Assembly (NCBI GenBank): GCA_023634235.1
Contig: JAMKCF010000002.1
Coordinates: forward strand, 6,828,722-6,892,721
Source of the DNA: Pisaster brevispinus
Lineage: Eukaryota > Echinodermata > Asteroidea > Forcipulatida > Asteriidae
Length of the DNA: 64,000 nt
Reading direction: 5' to 3'
Below, in pieces: positions 21,639 through 33,940 of the stretch. The first letter of the stretch is position 1; each line of letters starts with the position of its first letter. The translations under genes and the position numbers were made by a program. The notes beneath the pieces are model-generated. The model did not search any database and was not told where the DNA came from. It worked only from the letters and a program-made list of their open reading frames with translations.

Positions 21639-22829
21639 TTCCACATCTGTCTCAATAAAGTTTGAGATGGCCTCGTGCTTGGTTGTCTTTCCGAGGGGTC
21701 CATTTAGGGTCCAGCCATTGCTATGATGCTGGTGGTGGTCGTTAACAATGAGAGCAACTCACCAAGCTGCCCATAGCACTTCCGAAATGCAGCGCTCTGT
21801 CCAGATGAATGTCCCCTGAAAAAAGGGGGAAAGTGTTGTCAAATTACGAAAATGCAGTGAAATACAGCAAGCTAGGATTAGCATGACTGTTGTAGCCCTT
21901 AAGAGTTGCATTCAAAACTCACATTTTAAAGAAATTCTTCTGAGTGTGATCATGCTTTCTAGCTCCATGGTAACATTAGATGTTTTCCTATGTATTCAAT
22001 TAAAGCTTAAAGCCTTCATCACAGTGGATTGGGGTCTTGAAATAGGCAAAGAAGAAGATATGCCAACAAAAGACTCTGAGTAAAGAGGGCAATAAAAATG
22101 CTGCATTGAATGGAAACAGTTTCACACCTCAATGCACACCAGTACACTAACTCTTAGCAATTTGCTAATGGTATAATGTCAATGGTACATGATGACAATA
22201 CATCATTTGCCATGTTTGCTGAATTTTAACAACAAACTTGTCTCCTCTTAAAAAAAAAACACTATTTAGGAATAATCATACATAAGTTTTTTATTGCAAG
22301 GATTAATCAAAACTGTAAATCGACATTTGGGGGACGCTGGGGATTAATATTATTGCAATTATGATTGCAATAATTTAATTTAGGCACACACATTTAGATC
22401 ATCAGACATTAGGAGTTAGGAGAATTAGCCTATTCCAATTTTATTTGGAATTACTGGCATTGTATCGAGCTCAACAGGCCCAGGAAAGTTCTTTCGGAAA
22501 AATTTCCGCATTCAGCCACCAGCTTTTTGACGTTTTTAAAAAGGTTTTTTCAATTTTTTTTCCTCCAGTTCATACCTGAGGATGTGTTCTATCGATTCGG
22601 TGAATCTTGAAAACGTAAAAAAATTAGTTTTCATAGGGGATCGGTTTAAAAACTAGGGATATTTGGTTAAATCCTCAAATTTTGGCGGAAAAAAACCCCG
22701 CTTTTTCCCACACTGTCTTCTTCTTTCCTGTCTCCTCACTCACCCAGTCTCCATGTTGTCCCTCCATGTTTCTACCTGTATCTTATCTACTGGAAGATAT
22801 GAACGTTTAATCAGATAATGCAATGTACT
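21639..22829. other. Intergenic, nothing recognised with confidence
   Basis: AT-rich sequence. A short minus-strand stretch (about 21590-21710) has a retroelement-like ring (LECQLQRFWKLD) but is too small to assign. Confidence 0.4.
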
Positions 22830-22906
22830 TACGGAGATTCGAACCTATAACAAGAGAGAGAACAAATTATTAAGAGAGCATAGCCTGTACCACACGGCTA
22901 TGAGGC
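22830..22906 (-). other. tRNA-like (A-box/B-box) sequence, possible SINE head
   Basis: The minus strand reads TAGCCGTGTGG, close to a pol III A box, and 44 bases later GGTTCGAATCTCC, a good B box. No clean cloverleaf closes around it and the spacing is long, so it is more likely a tRNA-derived SINE remnant than a functional tRNA. Confidence 0.35.
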
Positions 22907-23454
22907 ATTGACACCAGAACGGTTTGTTTGTCGTACATGTTTCTCCCAATACCTGGTTCACCAAAGGTCATAATGGATATGTAATTTTTATGAATAGTAA
23001 AATAAGCTGGGTTTGTCCAATGGCTTGCATAAACTGAATATTCATAACTTTGTTTTGGATTATTCCATTAATACAAGCCCTAGGTAAGTTCAACGCGTGC
23101 TTTGTGGGTTGTTCTAATTTCCCTCCTAAATATCATCTTCGATTATTACCCATTCCACAAATCAAAAAGTCCTAGCGAATTGTCCAATGCGCATGAACGA
23201 TGACCGACTGATTGGAGTATTGCACAACTTACACAGACACACACACAGCAGGAAAACGAAACAACATGGCGTTTGTTTTCATCTCACTGCAAGACGAAGC
23301 CTTGCGATTTTGGGACACCTTTTTAAGCCTTTAGAATTGTTAAATTCTGCCTGTTTTCTGGCTGTACATGTTCGGTAAACCCTCCTTGATAGGTAAGAAT
23401 ATAATTTAGTGAAAAAAAAACAGAACTTAGGGAGCATGAAATTACTATACAATA

Positions 23455-25506
23455 GTATGGACATCAAAATACACACTGGACCCACAACATCCAAGTGTGG
23501 ACTCCTGTGTTTTATCATGGTGGGTAATGTAATTTACTTTACAATAGTGGACATCAAAATACACACTGGACCCACAAGATTCAAGTGTGGACTCCTGTGT
23601 TTTATCATGGTGGGTACTGGAATTTACTTTACAAAAGTGGACATCAAAATACACACTGGACCCACAACATCCAAGTGTGGACTCCTGTGTTTTATCATGG
23701 TGGGTAATGGAATTAACTTTAAAATAGTATAGACATCAAAATACACACTGAACCCACAACATCCAAGTGTGGACTCATGTGTTTTACCATGGTGGGTATA
23801 TGGAATTTACTTTACAATAGTGGACATCAAAATACACACTGGACCCACAACATCCAAGTGTGGACTCCTGTGTTTTACCATGGTGGGTAATGGAATTTAC
23901 TATACAAATGGACATCAAAATACACACTGGACCCACAACATCCAAGTGTGGACTCCTGTGTTTTATCATGGTGGGTAATGGAGTTTACTATACAATAGTG
24001 GACATCAAAATACACACTGGACCCACAACATCCAAGTGTGGACTCCTGTGTTTTACCATGGTGGGTAATGGAATTTACTATACAATAGTATGGACATCAA
24101 AATACACACTGGACTCACAACATCCAAGTGTGGACTCCTGCGTTTTATCATGGTGGGTAATGGAATTTACTATACAATAGTGGACATCAAAATACACACT
24201 GGACCCACAACATCCAAGTGTGGACTCCTGTGTTTTATCATGGTGGGTAATGGAATTTACTTTACAATAGTGGACATCAAAATACACACTGGGCCCACAA
24301 CATCCAAGTGTGGACTCCTGTGTTTTATCATGGTGGGTACTGGAATTTACTATACAATAGTGGACATCAAAATACACACTGGACCCACAACATCCAAGTG
24401 TGGACTCCTGTGTTTTACCATGGTGGGTAATGGAATTTACTATACAATAGTATGGACATCAAAATACACACTGGACTCACAACATCCAAGTGTGGACTCC
24501 TGCGTTTTACCATGGTGGGTACTGGAATTAACTATACAATAGTATGGACATCAAAATACACACTGGACCCACAACATCCAAGTGTGGACTCCTGTGTTTT
24601 ATCATGGTGGGTAATGGAATTTACTTTACAATAGTGGACATCAAAATACACACTGGACCCACAACATCCAAGTGTGGACTCCTGTGTTTTATCATGGTGG
24701 GTAAAGGAATTTACTTTACAATAGTATGGACATCAAAATACACACTGGGCCCACAACATCCAAGTGTGGACTCCTGTGTTTTATCATGGTGGGTACTGGA
24801 ATTTACTATACAATAGTGGACATCAAAATACACACTGGACCCACAACATCCAAGTGTGGACTCCTGTGTTTTACCATGGTGGGTAATGGAATTTACTATA
24901 CAATAGTATGGACATCAAAATACACACTGGACCCACAAGATTCAAGTGTGGACTCCTGTGTTTTATCATGGAGGGTACTGGAATTTACTATACAATAGTG
25001 GACATCAAAATACACACTGGACCCACAACATCCAAGTGTGGACCCCTGTGTTTTATCATGGTGGGTAATGGAATTAACTTTAAAATAGTATAGACATCAA
25101 AATACACACTGGACCCACAACATCCAAGTGTGGACTCCTGTGTTTTACCATGGTGGGTATATGGAATTTACTTTACAATAGTGGACATCAAAATACACAC
25201 TGGACCCACAACATCCAAGTGTGGACTCCTGTGTTTTACCATGGTGGGTAATGGAATTTACTATACAAATGGACATCAAAATACACACTGGACCCACAAC
25301 ATCAAAGTGTGGACTCCTGTGTTTTATCATGGTGGGTAATGGAGTTTACTATACAATAGTGGACATCAAAATACACACTGGACTCACAACATCCAAGTGT
25401 GGACTCCTGTGTTTTATCATGGTGGGTAATGGAATTTACTTTACAATAGTATAGACATCAAAATACACACTGGACCCACAACATCCAAGTGTGGACTCCT
25501 GTGTTT
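23455..25506. repeat. 90-bp satellite array, about 23 units
   Basis: Monomers begin GGACATCAAAATACACACTG and end TTACTTTACAATAGT, and are spaced 88-92 bp, mostly 90. Because 90 is a multiple of three, several units in a row stay open in frames on both strands and give 30-residue peptide repeats. No start context, splice signal or conserved domain supports translation. A segment near 23711-23990 recurs almost exactly at 25072-25351 (offset 1361 bp, about 15 units), and another is offset by 362 bp (4 units). This shows block duplication by unequal exchange. Confidence 0.95.
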
Positions 25507-26894
25507 TTTTCATTTGATTGGTGGAACACACATCTTGTGGCGCTAATTATTTTGCCATGTATTTACTGCTGGACAATCATACAATGCTCGCAGCATCATT
25601 CTTACTAAACCCAAACGTCGTGTCACGACAGACAAGGTCGGCGTCGTCATGGAGTCAGAGGCGTCCATGTTTTTATAAAATTATAAAAACATTTTCAGAG
25701 TGTGGAGTGGACCACGAATTGTCTATGTTGTGTTCATTGTGATTTTTTTTAAATGACAAGGATCTAACGTGCGAGTTTTTAAAAAAAGATATTGAATGCA
25801 TTTTCGTTTGTGTATTGTCGCAGATATCAACCATTCTGTGAAATCTTTCTTTTTCCATTTTCCTCGGCTTTAAGTCGTGCAAATTATATTTCGCTTATGA
25901 CAATATTCTATGACAATGCACCCACTTGCAATATTTGTATTACACTGCTAACACATCTCAAACAGAAAACGCATAAACCGTAACAGTAGTAACATATATA
26001 CACTGTACCCTATCAACATAGTCGTCACAAATTGTTTGCTATCAGCCCTCCCTTCCTGCACAGTACTTGCATTTTTAATATGAAAATAATTGAGACCCAA
26101 AAATAAAGTGGACTTTGGGGCACAGCCAAGTCATTTTAAATAGCTGCAATAATCGAAAACACTTCTCAAAGGCAGGCCCTAATTTATTTGGTCTGTTTAT
26201 GTTGATGTCATTAGACTACCTTGACTAATGGAAATCAGCTTTGATTAACAATTTTGATGCAATAGGCTGCATTGACTGGCATTAAAAAACCCACCCCACT
26301 TGTAAAACTGAGTGCTAAAAATGAACCCACTTAATTACAAATTTATTTCAAAACTGTATCTAACCATTGAAAAGTTATTTAACAACTTGCTAAGAAAAAT
26401 CTTCTCATCAAAGACATCCATCTCAATCTCAAAACAGAACTTCAAAAACACTTTGAAGATCTTGTAAAAAAAAAACCATGCCCTTCATTCTTTGCTTGCA
26501 AAAGGGTAAACAAAAATTGCACGTGGGTAAAAAAAATAATAACATAGTGCTTGGGCAACAGGAATCTATTAAAACAATTTGTATATTTTCAAAACAAAAT
26601 ATGTCTCTCATCAGTACTGTCTCTTATAAATAAACAAAAATACTATAACCTCTTGGGATACAGCCAACAATGAAAACCTATCAATACAAATAAAAGGTAT
26701 TATACACAATGACGTTCTCTCAAATCTCTGTTCCCAAAGATCAATAACAAGCACATCTTGGTAAACAAAATTTAACAATCTCTGAAATTAATTGCACAAG
26801 TAATGTAAATTAATTTAAAATAATACATTTTTTATAGGATCCATCAATTTAGCTGAAATGTAGAAGACCACATTATTTTATAATAACGGTATTC
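25507..26894. other. Intergenic, nothing recognised
   Basis: AT-rich flank between two satellite arrays, with no exon-like frame. Confidence 0.5.
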
Positions 26895-28930
26895 AAATAA
26901 TGTTGGAATCCAGCAAGTTGCTAGATAAAGCATTAATGTATTTAGAAACTACACAAAATAATGTCAGCATCCAGCTTCTTGCTGAAAATTAAATTTGAAC
27001 ACTACATTGTTTGCAAATGGTTTTTGCTATACAACATTTTTAACATTGCATGGTGGATAGGCACTGGTTTGATTTGTGGTAAAAATGTTGCATAAAAACA
27101 ATTGTGCTTTGCTCTGAGTGACTTCCACTTATTTCACTCTGTGAGTGATTATTTAAAAAAAATATTTCAGGACCCAGCCATTTGCTGATGAAAAAAGTAA
27201 ATTCTTTAAAAGCTGTACACAAATATTTCAGCATCCAGCTTCTTGCTGAAAATCTAATTTATGTTTGCAAATGGTTTTTGCTATACACAGTTTTAAACAT
27301 TGCATGGTGGATAGGCACTAGTTTGATATGTGGTAAAAATGTTGCATAAAAACATTTGTGCTTTGCTCTATAGTGAGACGAGTGACCTTCACTTATTTCA
27401 CTCTGTGAGTGATAATTATAAAAAAAATATTTCAGGACCCAGCCATTTGCTGATGAAAAAAAAAAATTAAAAGCTGTAAAAATTTTTTTCAACATCCAGC
27501 TTCTTGCTGAAAATTTGCATTATACACTACAATGGATCCAGCCATTTACTGATGAAAAAAAGTAAATTATTTAAAAGCTGTACAAAATTATTTCAGCATC
27601 CAGCTTCTTGCTGAAAATTAAATTTGAACACTATATTGTTTGCAAATGGTTTTTGCTATACACAATTTTAAACATTGCATGTAGGATAGGCACTGGTTTG
27701 ATTTGTGGTAAAAATGTCGCATAAAAACAATTGTGCTTTGCTCTGAGTGACTTCCACTTATTTCACTCTGTGAGTGATTATTTAAAAAAAAATATTTCAG
27801 GACCCAGCCATTTGCTGATGAAAAAAAGTAAATTCTTTAAAAGCTGTACAAAAATATTTCAGCATCCAGCTTCTTGCTGAAAATCTAATTATGTTTGCAA
27901 ATGGTTTTTGCTATACACAATTTTAAACATTGCATGGTGGATAGGCACTAGTTTAATATGTGGTAAAAATCTTGCATAAAAACATTCGTGCTTTGCTCTA
28001 AAGTGAGACGATGACCTTCACTTATTTCACTCTGTGAGTGATAATTATTTAAAAAAATATTTCAGGACCCAGCCATTTGCTGATGAAAAAAAATAAAAAA
28101 AATTAAAAGCTGTAAAAAATTGTTTCAGCATGTAGCTTCTTGCTGAAAATTAAATTTGAACACTACAATGTCTGCAAATGGTTTTTGCTATACAACATTT
28201 TTTAACATTGCATGGTGGATAGGCACTGCTTTGATTTGTGGTAAAAATGTCGCATAAAAACAACTGTGCTTTGCTCTGAGTGACTTCCACTTATTTCACT
28301 CTGTGAGTGATTATTTTTTTGTAAAAAAATTCAAGACCCAGCCATTTGCTGATGAAAAAAAGTAAATTCTTTAAAAGCTGTACAAAAATATTTCAGCATC
28401 CAGCTTCTTGCTGAAAATCTAATTTATATTTGCAAATGGTTTTTGTTATACACATTTTTAAACATTGCATGGTGGATAGGCACTAGTTTGATATGTGATA
28501 AAAATGTTGCATGAAAACATTCGTGCTTTGCTCTAAAGTGAGACGAGTGACCTTCACTTATTTCACTCTGTGAGTGATAATTATAAAAAAAATATTTCAG
28601 GACCCAGCCATTTGCTGATGGAAAAAAAAATTTAAAAGCTGTAAAAAATTGTTTCAGCATCTAGCTTCTTGCTGAAAATTAAATTTGAACACTACAATGT
28701 CTGCAAATGGTTTTTGCTATACAACATTTTAAATATTGTTGGTGGATAGGCACTGGTTTTTTTCGTGGTAAAAATGCCACATAAAAACTTTCTTGCTTTG
28801 CTCTGAAGTGAGATGAATGACCTTCATTTCCAGCCATTTGCTGATGCATACAAAAGTAAATTGTTTAAAAGCTTTACAAAATAGTTTCAAGTTTCAAGTT
28901 TCTTGCAGAAAATTTAATTTGAACAATCTT
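26895..28930. repeat. ~265-bp satellite with alternating A/B monomers
   Basis: GCAAATGGTTTTTGCTATA occurs at about 27012, 27267, 27642, 27897, 28173, 28431 and 28702. Units alternate between a type with GATTTGTGG...GAGTGACTTCC and a type with GATATGTG...GTGAGACG...GACCTTC. The dimer period is about 530 bp. The first dimer is 100 bp longer because a GATCCAGCCATTTACTGATG block is duplicated at 27530-27600. CAGCATCCAGCTTCTTGCTG separates units. The last unit is degraded. Confidence 0.9.
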
Positions 28931-29377
28931 ACACTCTAGTTATTCACAGACCCATTGCCATCAGTATGCAAATGACAATTATTTTAAGCGCTGCATGGTG
29001 GACACACTTACATGTAGACACTATTTTGATCTGTTTGAACACCATGTAATGTTATCTAGTGTAGCTTACTAAAATTTGTCCTGCTTCTCTTTACTTACTG
29101 TACTTTATGACAGTTCCTCCCTTGTTTTCCAATCTGCACTGTGGCAGCAGCTAAAGCAGTGTAGCTTTAATTTAATCCACACGGTAGATAGATAATAAGC
29201 GGGATTAGTTTATTCAGAAAGTAACAGGACTGTTCTTCTCAGAACAACATTCTTTTTGTGACAGTACAAATGATATTACATGGTATCACCAAAAACTAAA
29301 ACGCTGTCTCAGCATTACATGCAATTGGTTAAGAAAGTCAACTTTACAAGTCCAAAATAGTCAACTGTACTGAAAAT

Positions 29378-29597
29378 CTAGGTTTTCAGGAAGCCCATTG
29401 GGTCTTTCTTTCGTGTTTGATTTCTGATGAAATCTTTAACATTCTTCCAGGACCTGTTGGAAAAGGTATTTTCTCAGCCTTAAACAGACCCATTATTGCA
29501 GCTTTCCCAGGCACTGTCCGACTCTGAAAGTAGCCACCAAGGTGCTTCGCTACTGCCGCTTTTTCTCGTGAATTCCAAGCTTGCTTAGCCTTGGTTC
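29378..29597 (-). pseudogene. C-terminal basic domain exon of the composite gene
   Basis: Acceptor AAACAG at 29598; the first bases complete a Gly codon in phase with the previous exon. It encodes KAKQAWNSREKAAVAKHLGG, YFQSRTVPGKAAIMGLFKAE and KIPFPTG. A frameshift near 29450 moves the reading to WKNVKDFIRNQTRKK, ending at TAG 29378-29380. The layout W..EKAAV..HL......VPGK......W..VK..IRN resembles the C-terminal Myb/SANT-like block that I recall in related predicted proteins. Without the frameshift correction the frame stops at 29386. Confidence 0.6.
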
Positions 29598-30465
29598 CTG
29601 TTTATCAGATACACCTACAAAAATATACCAAAATTGTGTCATTATTATAGTTCCAGTTTATGTACAATGGCAGCAATATTAATAAATAAATATTGGAAAA
29701 ATTCCTAAACCTTGGGTATATTGTAAGGGAAAAACCTTGGTGAGGAAGATGTCTGACCCACACAGGTTAACGACCAGTTATGTTGCCATTAGGTACCATG
29801 ATTTTTCTGTATACACAATGGCTTTATCTATTTTTTGTTTAACAGACTCTTTCAAGTGATTCTATTGGAACAAGATGCTTACAGCCACTATGGTCTCCTA
29901 ACCCTTTAGCACTTTATACGCGCATTGAACATCAAGTTATTATACTCCCGAACAAATCATTGTATTCCGTGAGTAAAACACCCATGTTTACCATGGGGTC
30001 ACCATAACCAGAGATGCCAACATTGTCTTCCAAAAAAGAGTAGCACCACAGCCACCAAACAGGTCAAGGGCAGCTCTTACATAAGGCATGAGCTTCCTAC
30101 AAAAACATTAATTTAGTTGATTTTTAGGCACTGTATAAAATTAAATAAACTCTTCCTTTTTTTACGCATCAACAGTGCAGCTACAATTTTTGAAATTTTG
30201 TAGCTTGATAATTAGTAAAATATTTATATTATTATGGGCACTATCACTTGAAGCCAGATGGCTACCCCATATGGTATACATCATCAGTGATTCTACAGCC
30301 TGGCACAGGCAGGCACATGCACCTCTAATTCATTTTTCCAGACTGGCATGGGCCAACAAGTACCCCTTGTCTCAGAAATCTAAATCATTTTTTACATGAA
30401 ATGACAAAATGTGAGATTAGTTGGTTGTGTTTGACTGATGATATAACACTTCTTCAAGTACCCAC

Positions 30466-30585
30466 CTTTCTTGTGACTGTTCCCAGTACTTGTAGATGGC
30501 TGTTCAGCATCAGACTGTTCTGCATCAGACTGTTCCGCATCAGATTGGTCTGAGCCAATATCAGATTCTGCATCTGTATCATACT
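30466..30585 (-). CDS. Acidic SDAEQ-repeat exon of the composite gene
   Basis: A 120-bp exon between a TTTTTAG acceptor and a GTGGGT donor, phase 1 on both sides and matching its neighbours. It encodes YDTDAESDIGSDQSDAEQ followed by two more SDAEQ copies from a 15-bp tandem repeat, then PSTSTGNSHKK. It is a flexible acidic linker with no catalytic role evident. Confidence 0.65.
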
Positions 30586-31293
30586 CTAAAAAGCATATTA
30601 TGCAAAAATGAAGTTTCAGCATAAATGCATAAATGTTGAGTAAACATTTTTGGTGGCGAATTTAATGTGTTACGATGAAAAGTTCGCCATTTAAGAAATC
30701 AATTACAGCATCTCATACTCATAATAACAAATATTGGGGGAGTGTACACGGTGTATGATGAGCACTTTGAGTTTGACATAAAAACACAAGCTCAATTTCA
30801 GTTTGTTTGTCTTTTGGGTGTGGTAATTAAGCCAAAGCACAGTATGTCTAAAGATTTTCAGTGCATTTTCTGTTTTATAAAAGGCCGAATTCCATTTCAG
30901 ACTAGAAGAAATTTTTGTCATGTTTGTCAGTGGTAAAAAGGGGCATTTATGAAAGTTGTGTTTGACTGGTGAGTAAGCTCACTTCATGATACAGCAAGCC
31001 AGTTTTTGGTAGCCAGCCAGCAGAGCCTGCTTCCTTGAGGATGTTTTACATGTATACAAAAAAAATCGCGAATATAAAGGATGATATTCATACACAGGTA
31101 TTTTTTTGCATGCCAGGGGAATCTAAAAATATCAATGACAGTGGGTAAATCAAAACTAATGAATTATATAATTAATTGGGGATTTTGGGCTTTGGATTCA
31201 AATACTGTTTTACTTTCAAGAGAAAGATTCTCGGAATTGGCCCTACTCTAGTCCAAAATTGTAGGGCAGAAACAATCTACAAATTCTCTCTAC

Positions 31294-33322
31294 CTTCATC
31301 AGGATTGAGTTGGACGTCTTGTAGGCTCTTCCCAGCAAGGCTTTGGATGTTCCCTTTCTCCATCTTTAAAAGAACCTTGGACACTTTTGCCGCTTGTAGT
31401 GTAGACTCAGGGAGCCGGTAGTACTGCCTATGGGTTCTAATATCATGACCAAGAAAACTGACAAGAATGTCTAACCCATTATCTTGCAGATTCATTATTT
31501 GCGACACTGTCGCGATATGCTTTCTTAGCCGTGTGGCTCTGAGGTATGATGGATGTTTCGCCTTGCAGAGGTCTGCATGTTGTCTAACAGTGTCTGTTCC
31601 TCTCAGATGGCCTTCCCCATATCGTGCTGCAAACAAGTAGATATTGTTCTTATCAATTCCAGCTTCACTTCTCTTGCAAGTCAGTAAGTCTAAGGCCTGC
31701 TTCATTCCACCTGTGAGAAGAACAGCTACAGTTCTAGATCGTTTCCCAATGATTTCGACGCGCCACAGCACCCTGCTCATTGTTTTTTCCCATACAGTTA
31801 ATGCCCCATCCACTATGGTGCTTTCGCCATTAGTGCACTTCCCGTAGTCTAGTAGGGTCATTTTGGACACCTCTCCTGGGCGCTTCCGATTGAAGATGAT
31901 TACATGAGTGAGGATTACTTCAGCAAGTGATGCCCATGCTTTGCGGATTTCTGCTGACCCCTTTGCATTTGTGAGCACCTGTTCCCTTAATTTGGACTCA
32001 GTCTTGAGATACTTGGATATTTTCACAACATCCTCTGTCAGTGGTAGTAGCTTGGGGTTGTTCCTCTTCGCCTCCTGCAAGCTACGAAGCGCGTGATGGC
32101 TGATCTTGTCTTCCCATTGCGTTGAATACAAGGCTAAACAAGATTTGCACTGCTTTTCTAGAGATTCATCGCCAGACATTAATGCCTCACCTCGCAGTAT
32201 TTCACAGCATGTTTTCACACTGTGTCCAATCTTAAGTGCTAGACTTGGTGTACAGTAGAGATTTGTTTCCGTATTGAAACCTGCAGCAATCCGTGTCGCT
32301 TGTGTAACAGCTTCAAATTTTCTGGGGCATATTACACTAGTTAAGGTTGCATCTGTTTCACCCGTCAAAGTTCTGAACTCTAACACCATCCTTGCAACTT
32401 CCCTTAACCTTTGTCGAATATATCCTTCCTGGTCTCTCCTGTGCCCATGCTTCATTGTCAGCTTCTCAGCAAACATCTTGATCAACTTGTCTGATTTCAC
32501 TAGGCGTGAAACAATGTCACAGTGCATTGTTGCAAGTATTTCATTTGTTCGATCACAAATCCCAGATGAGCATGGAAGAAGCATCCGACCCGGCTTACAA
32601 TGCAAAGTTCTTTTAATTTTCTTTGAGCTAGGTTCATCTGATCTATCTTCAACAGGTCTTTGGCTACATTTACGCTTCCATAGGTCCGATTTGGCAAAAT
32701 ATCCGTAGCAGTGTTGGCAGGGAAGGTAATCCTCCGGGTTTACATACTATTTTGGTCAATAAACCACAATGAGCTTGCCTGTTCCCTTTTGCAGAACAGA
32801 TGAATTATGTAAGAAATTTCCATAATTTCGCATCAGTGCAAGCTTCTTTTTCTTTTCTTGCTCATCAGTGGTGTTAAGCCACGTCTTAACTTCGGACTCA
32901 TCGTTATGAGTGGCTAAATGCCGTGGCAATTTCTTTTGTTCGCTAAGGCAAAATGGACAAAACTGTGGCTTGTCATAATGACGTTTACCAGCTACATTTG
33001 TTGTTGTTAATACCTCAACATCAGATGAGCTATTAACAGTGCTGCTACAGGGTTCATCATGTCGCCACTGGTTTCTTTGGGGTATGTGCAATATTGGACT
33101 GGGTGGCCTTCCATCCAGTGAGACTGAACCTTCATCCGATGAGGAAGGAACGTATTCAGAGTCATTGTCAGAGTCCTCCTTAAGCAATGCTTCTTGAGGT
33201 TTCTCAACATCAGATGAAGTCGGATAAAGGTCTGTTTGACAAACATGCTTAGAGGCTTGCTTGGAGTCTGATGGTCCACAAGATGAACGGCTACAGTCGG
33301 CATGTGCTTCCTTCCAAATTTT
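31294..33322 (-). pseudogene. Zinc-finger plus tyrosine-recombinase-like exon of the composite gene
   Basis: The exon follows a TTTCAG acceptor at 33323 and ends at a GTAGAG donor. The first 190 codons are acidic and Ser-rich, then CPFCLSEQKKLPRHLATH (C2H2-like) and MRNYGNFLHNSSVLQKGTGK. After stops TGA (32756-32758) and TAG (32747-32749) in the same frame come YLPCQHCYGYFAKSDLWKR (a second Cys/His cluster) and a long open frame of over 400 codons. Near its end lie FNRKRPGEVSKM (first Arg), LRKHIATVSQIMN (second Arg, His), FLGHDIRTHRQYYRLPE (His, Tyr). This is the R-R-H-Y order of tyrosine recombinases, as in Cryptons and phage integrases, and is a different lineage from the DUF3504-type locus at 2.4-4.9 kb. 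Both stops are one transition away from sense codons. Confidence 0.7.
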
Positions 33323-33940
33323 CTGAAATTTTAAAAACAAATGTTACATGTTAAAGTTATACTTTGAAGATGATACCTGAGGTGACATTTCAATGTTTAC
33401 AAAATGTTTTATTCAAGTAGTTGCCTCAAAAACATTTTGGTGACACCACATGTTTGCTTTTTTAGGCTCAATATTATCTCTGTTTTTTACATATTTTGAA
33501 AATCAACGTTCTATATGTTGGTTGTTACGACCGAAACTTTGCACACAAATTTTCCCAACAAAACTGGCAAGTTAAAATCCCAGACGTTTTTCATTCATGT
33601 AAATTGTTTTTAGAAAACAAAATGACTTTCAAACAAAATTAATTAAATCAAAACAGTTTTATCAGCGCAATTTTGTGTTTGTTTGTACGGTAAGTGATAA
33701 CAGTTCTGCACTGTTAATTGCAGCTAACTTCTCCGAGTGCATGGTATCCATTATGTCATGCACTATTGTGCATTGTTCATTGATATTACTGCGCTGCGTT
33801 TAAGACGAGGTTCGGATAATACGAGAAAAACAGGCTAGTCCGGTGGACCTCATACTAACGAGAGTCGACTGTAGTTACAATATAGCTGATTATGGGAATG
33901 TACATGTACCCATGGTTTATTGAGTCTGAATTGTTCTTAC

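Noticed and set aside
21592..21720. Minus-strand ECQLQRFWKLD resembling a BEL/Pao fragment
   Set aside because: The similarity covers only a dozen residues and no adjacent domain is visible.
23455..25506. CRISPR-like array
   Set aside because: Units are contiguous 90-bp monomers with no unique spacers, in a eukaryotic context.
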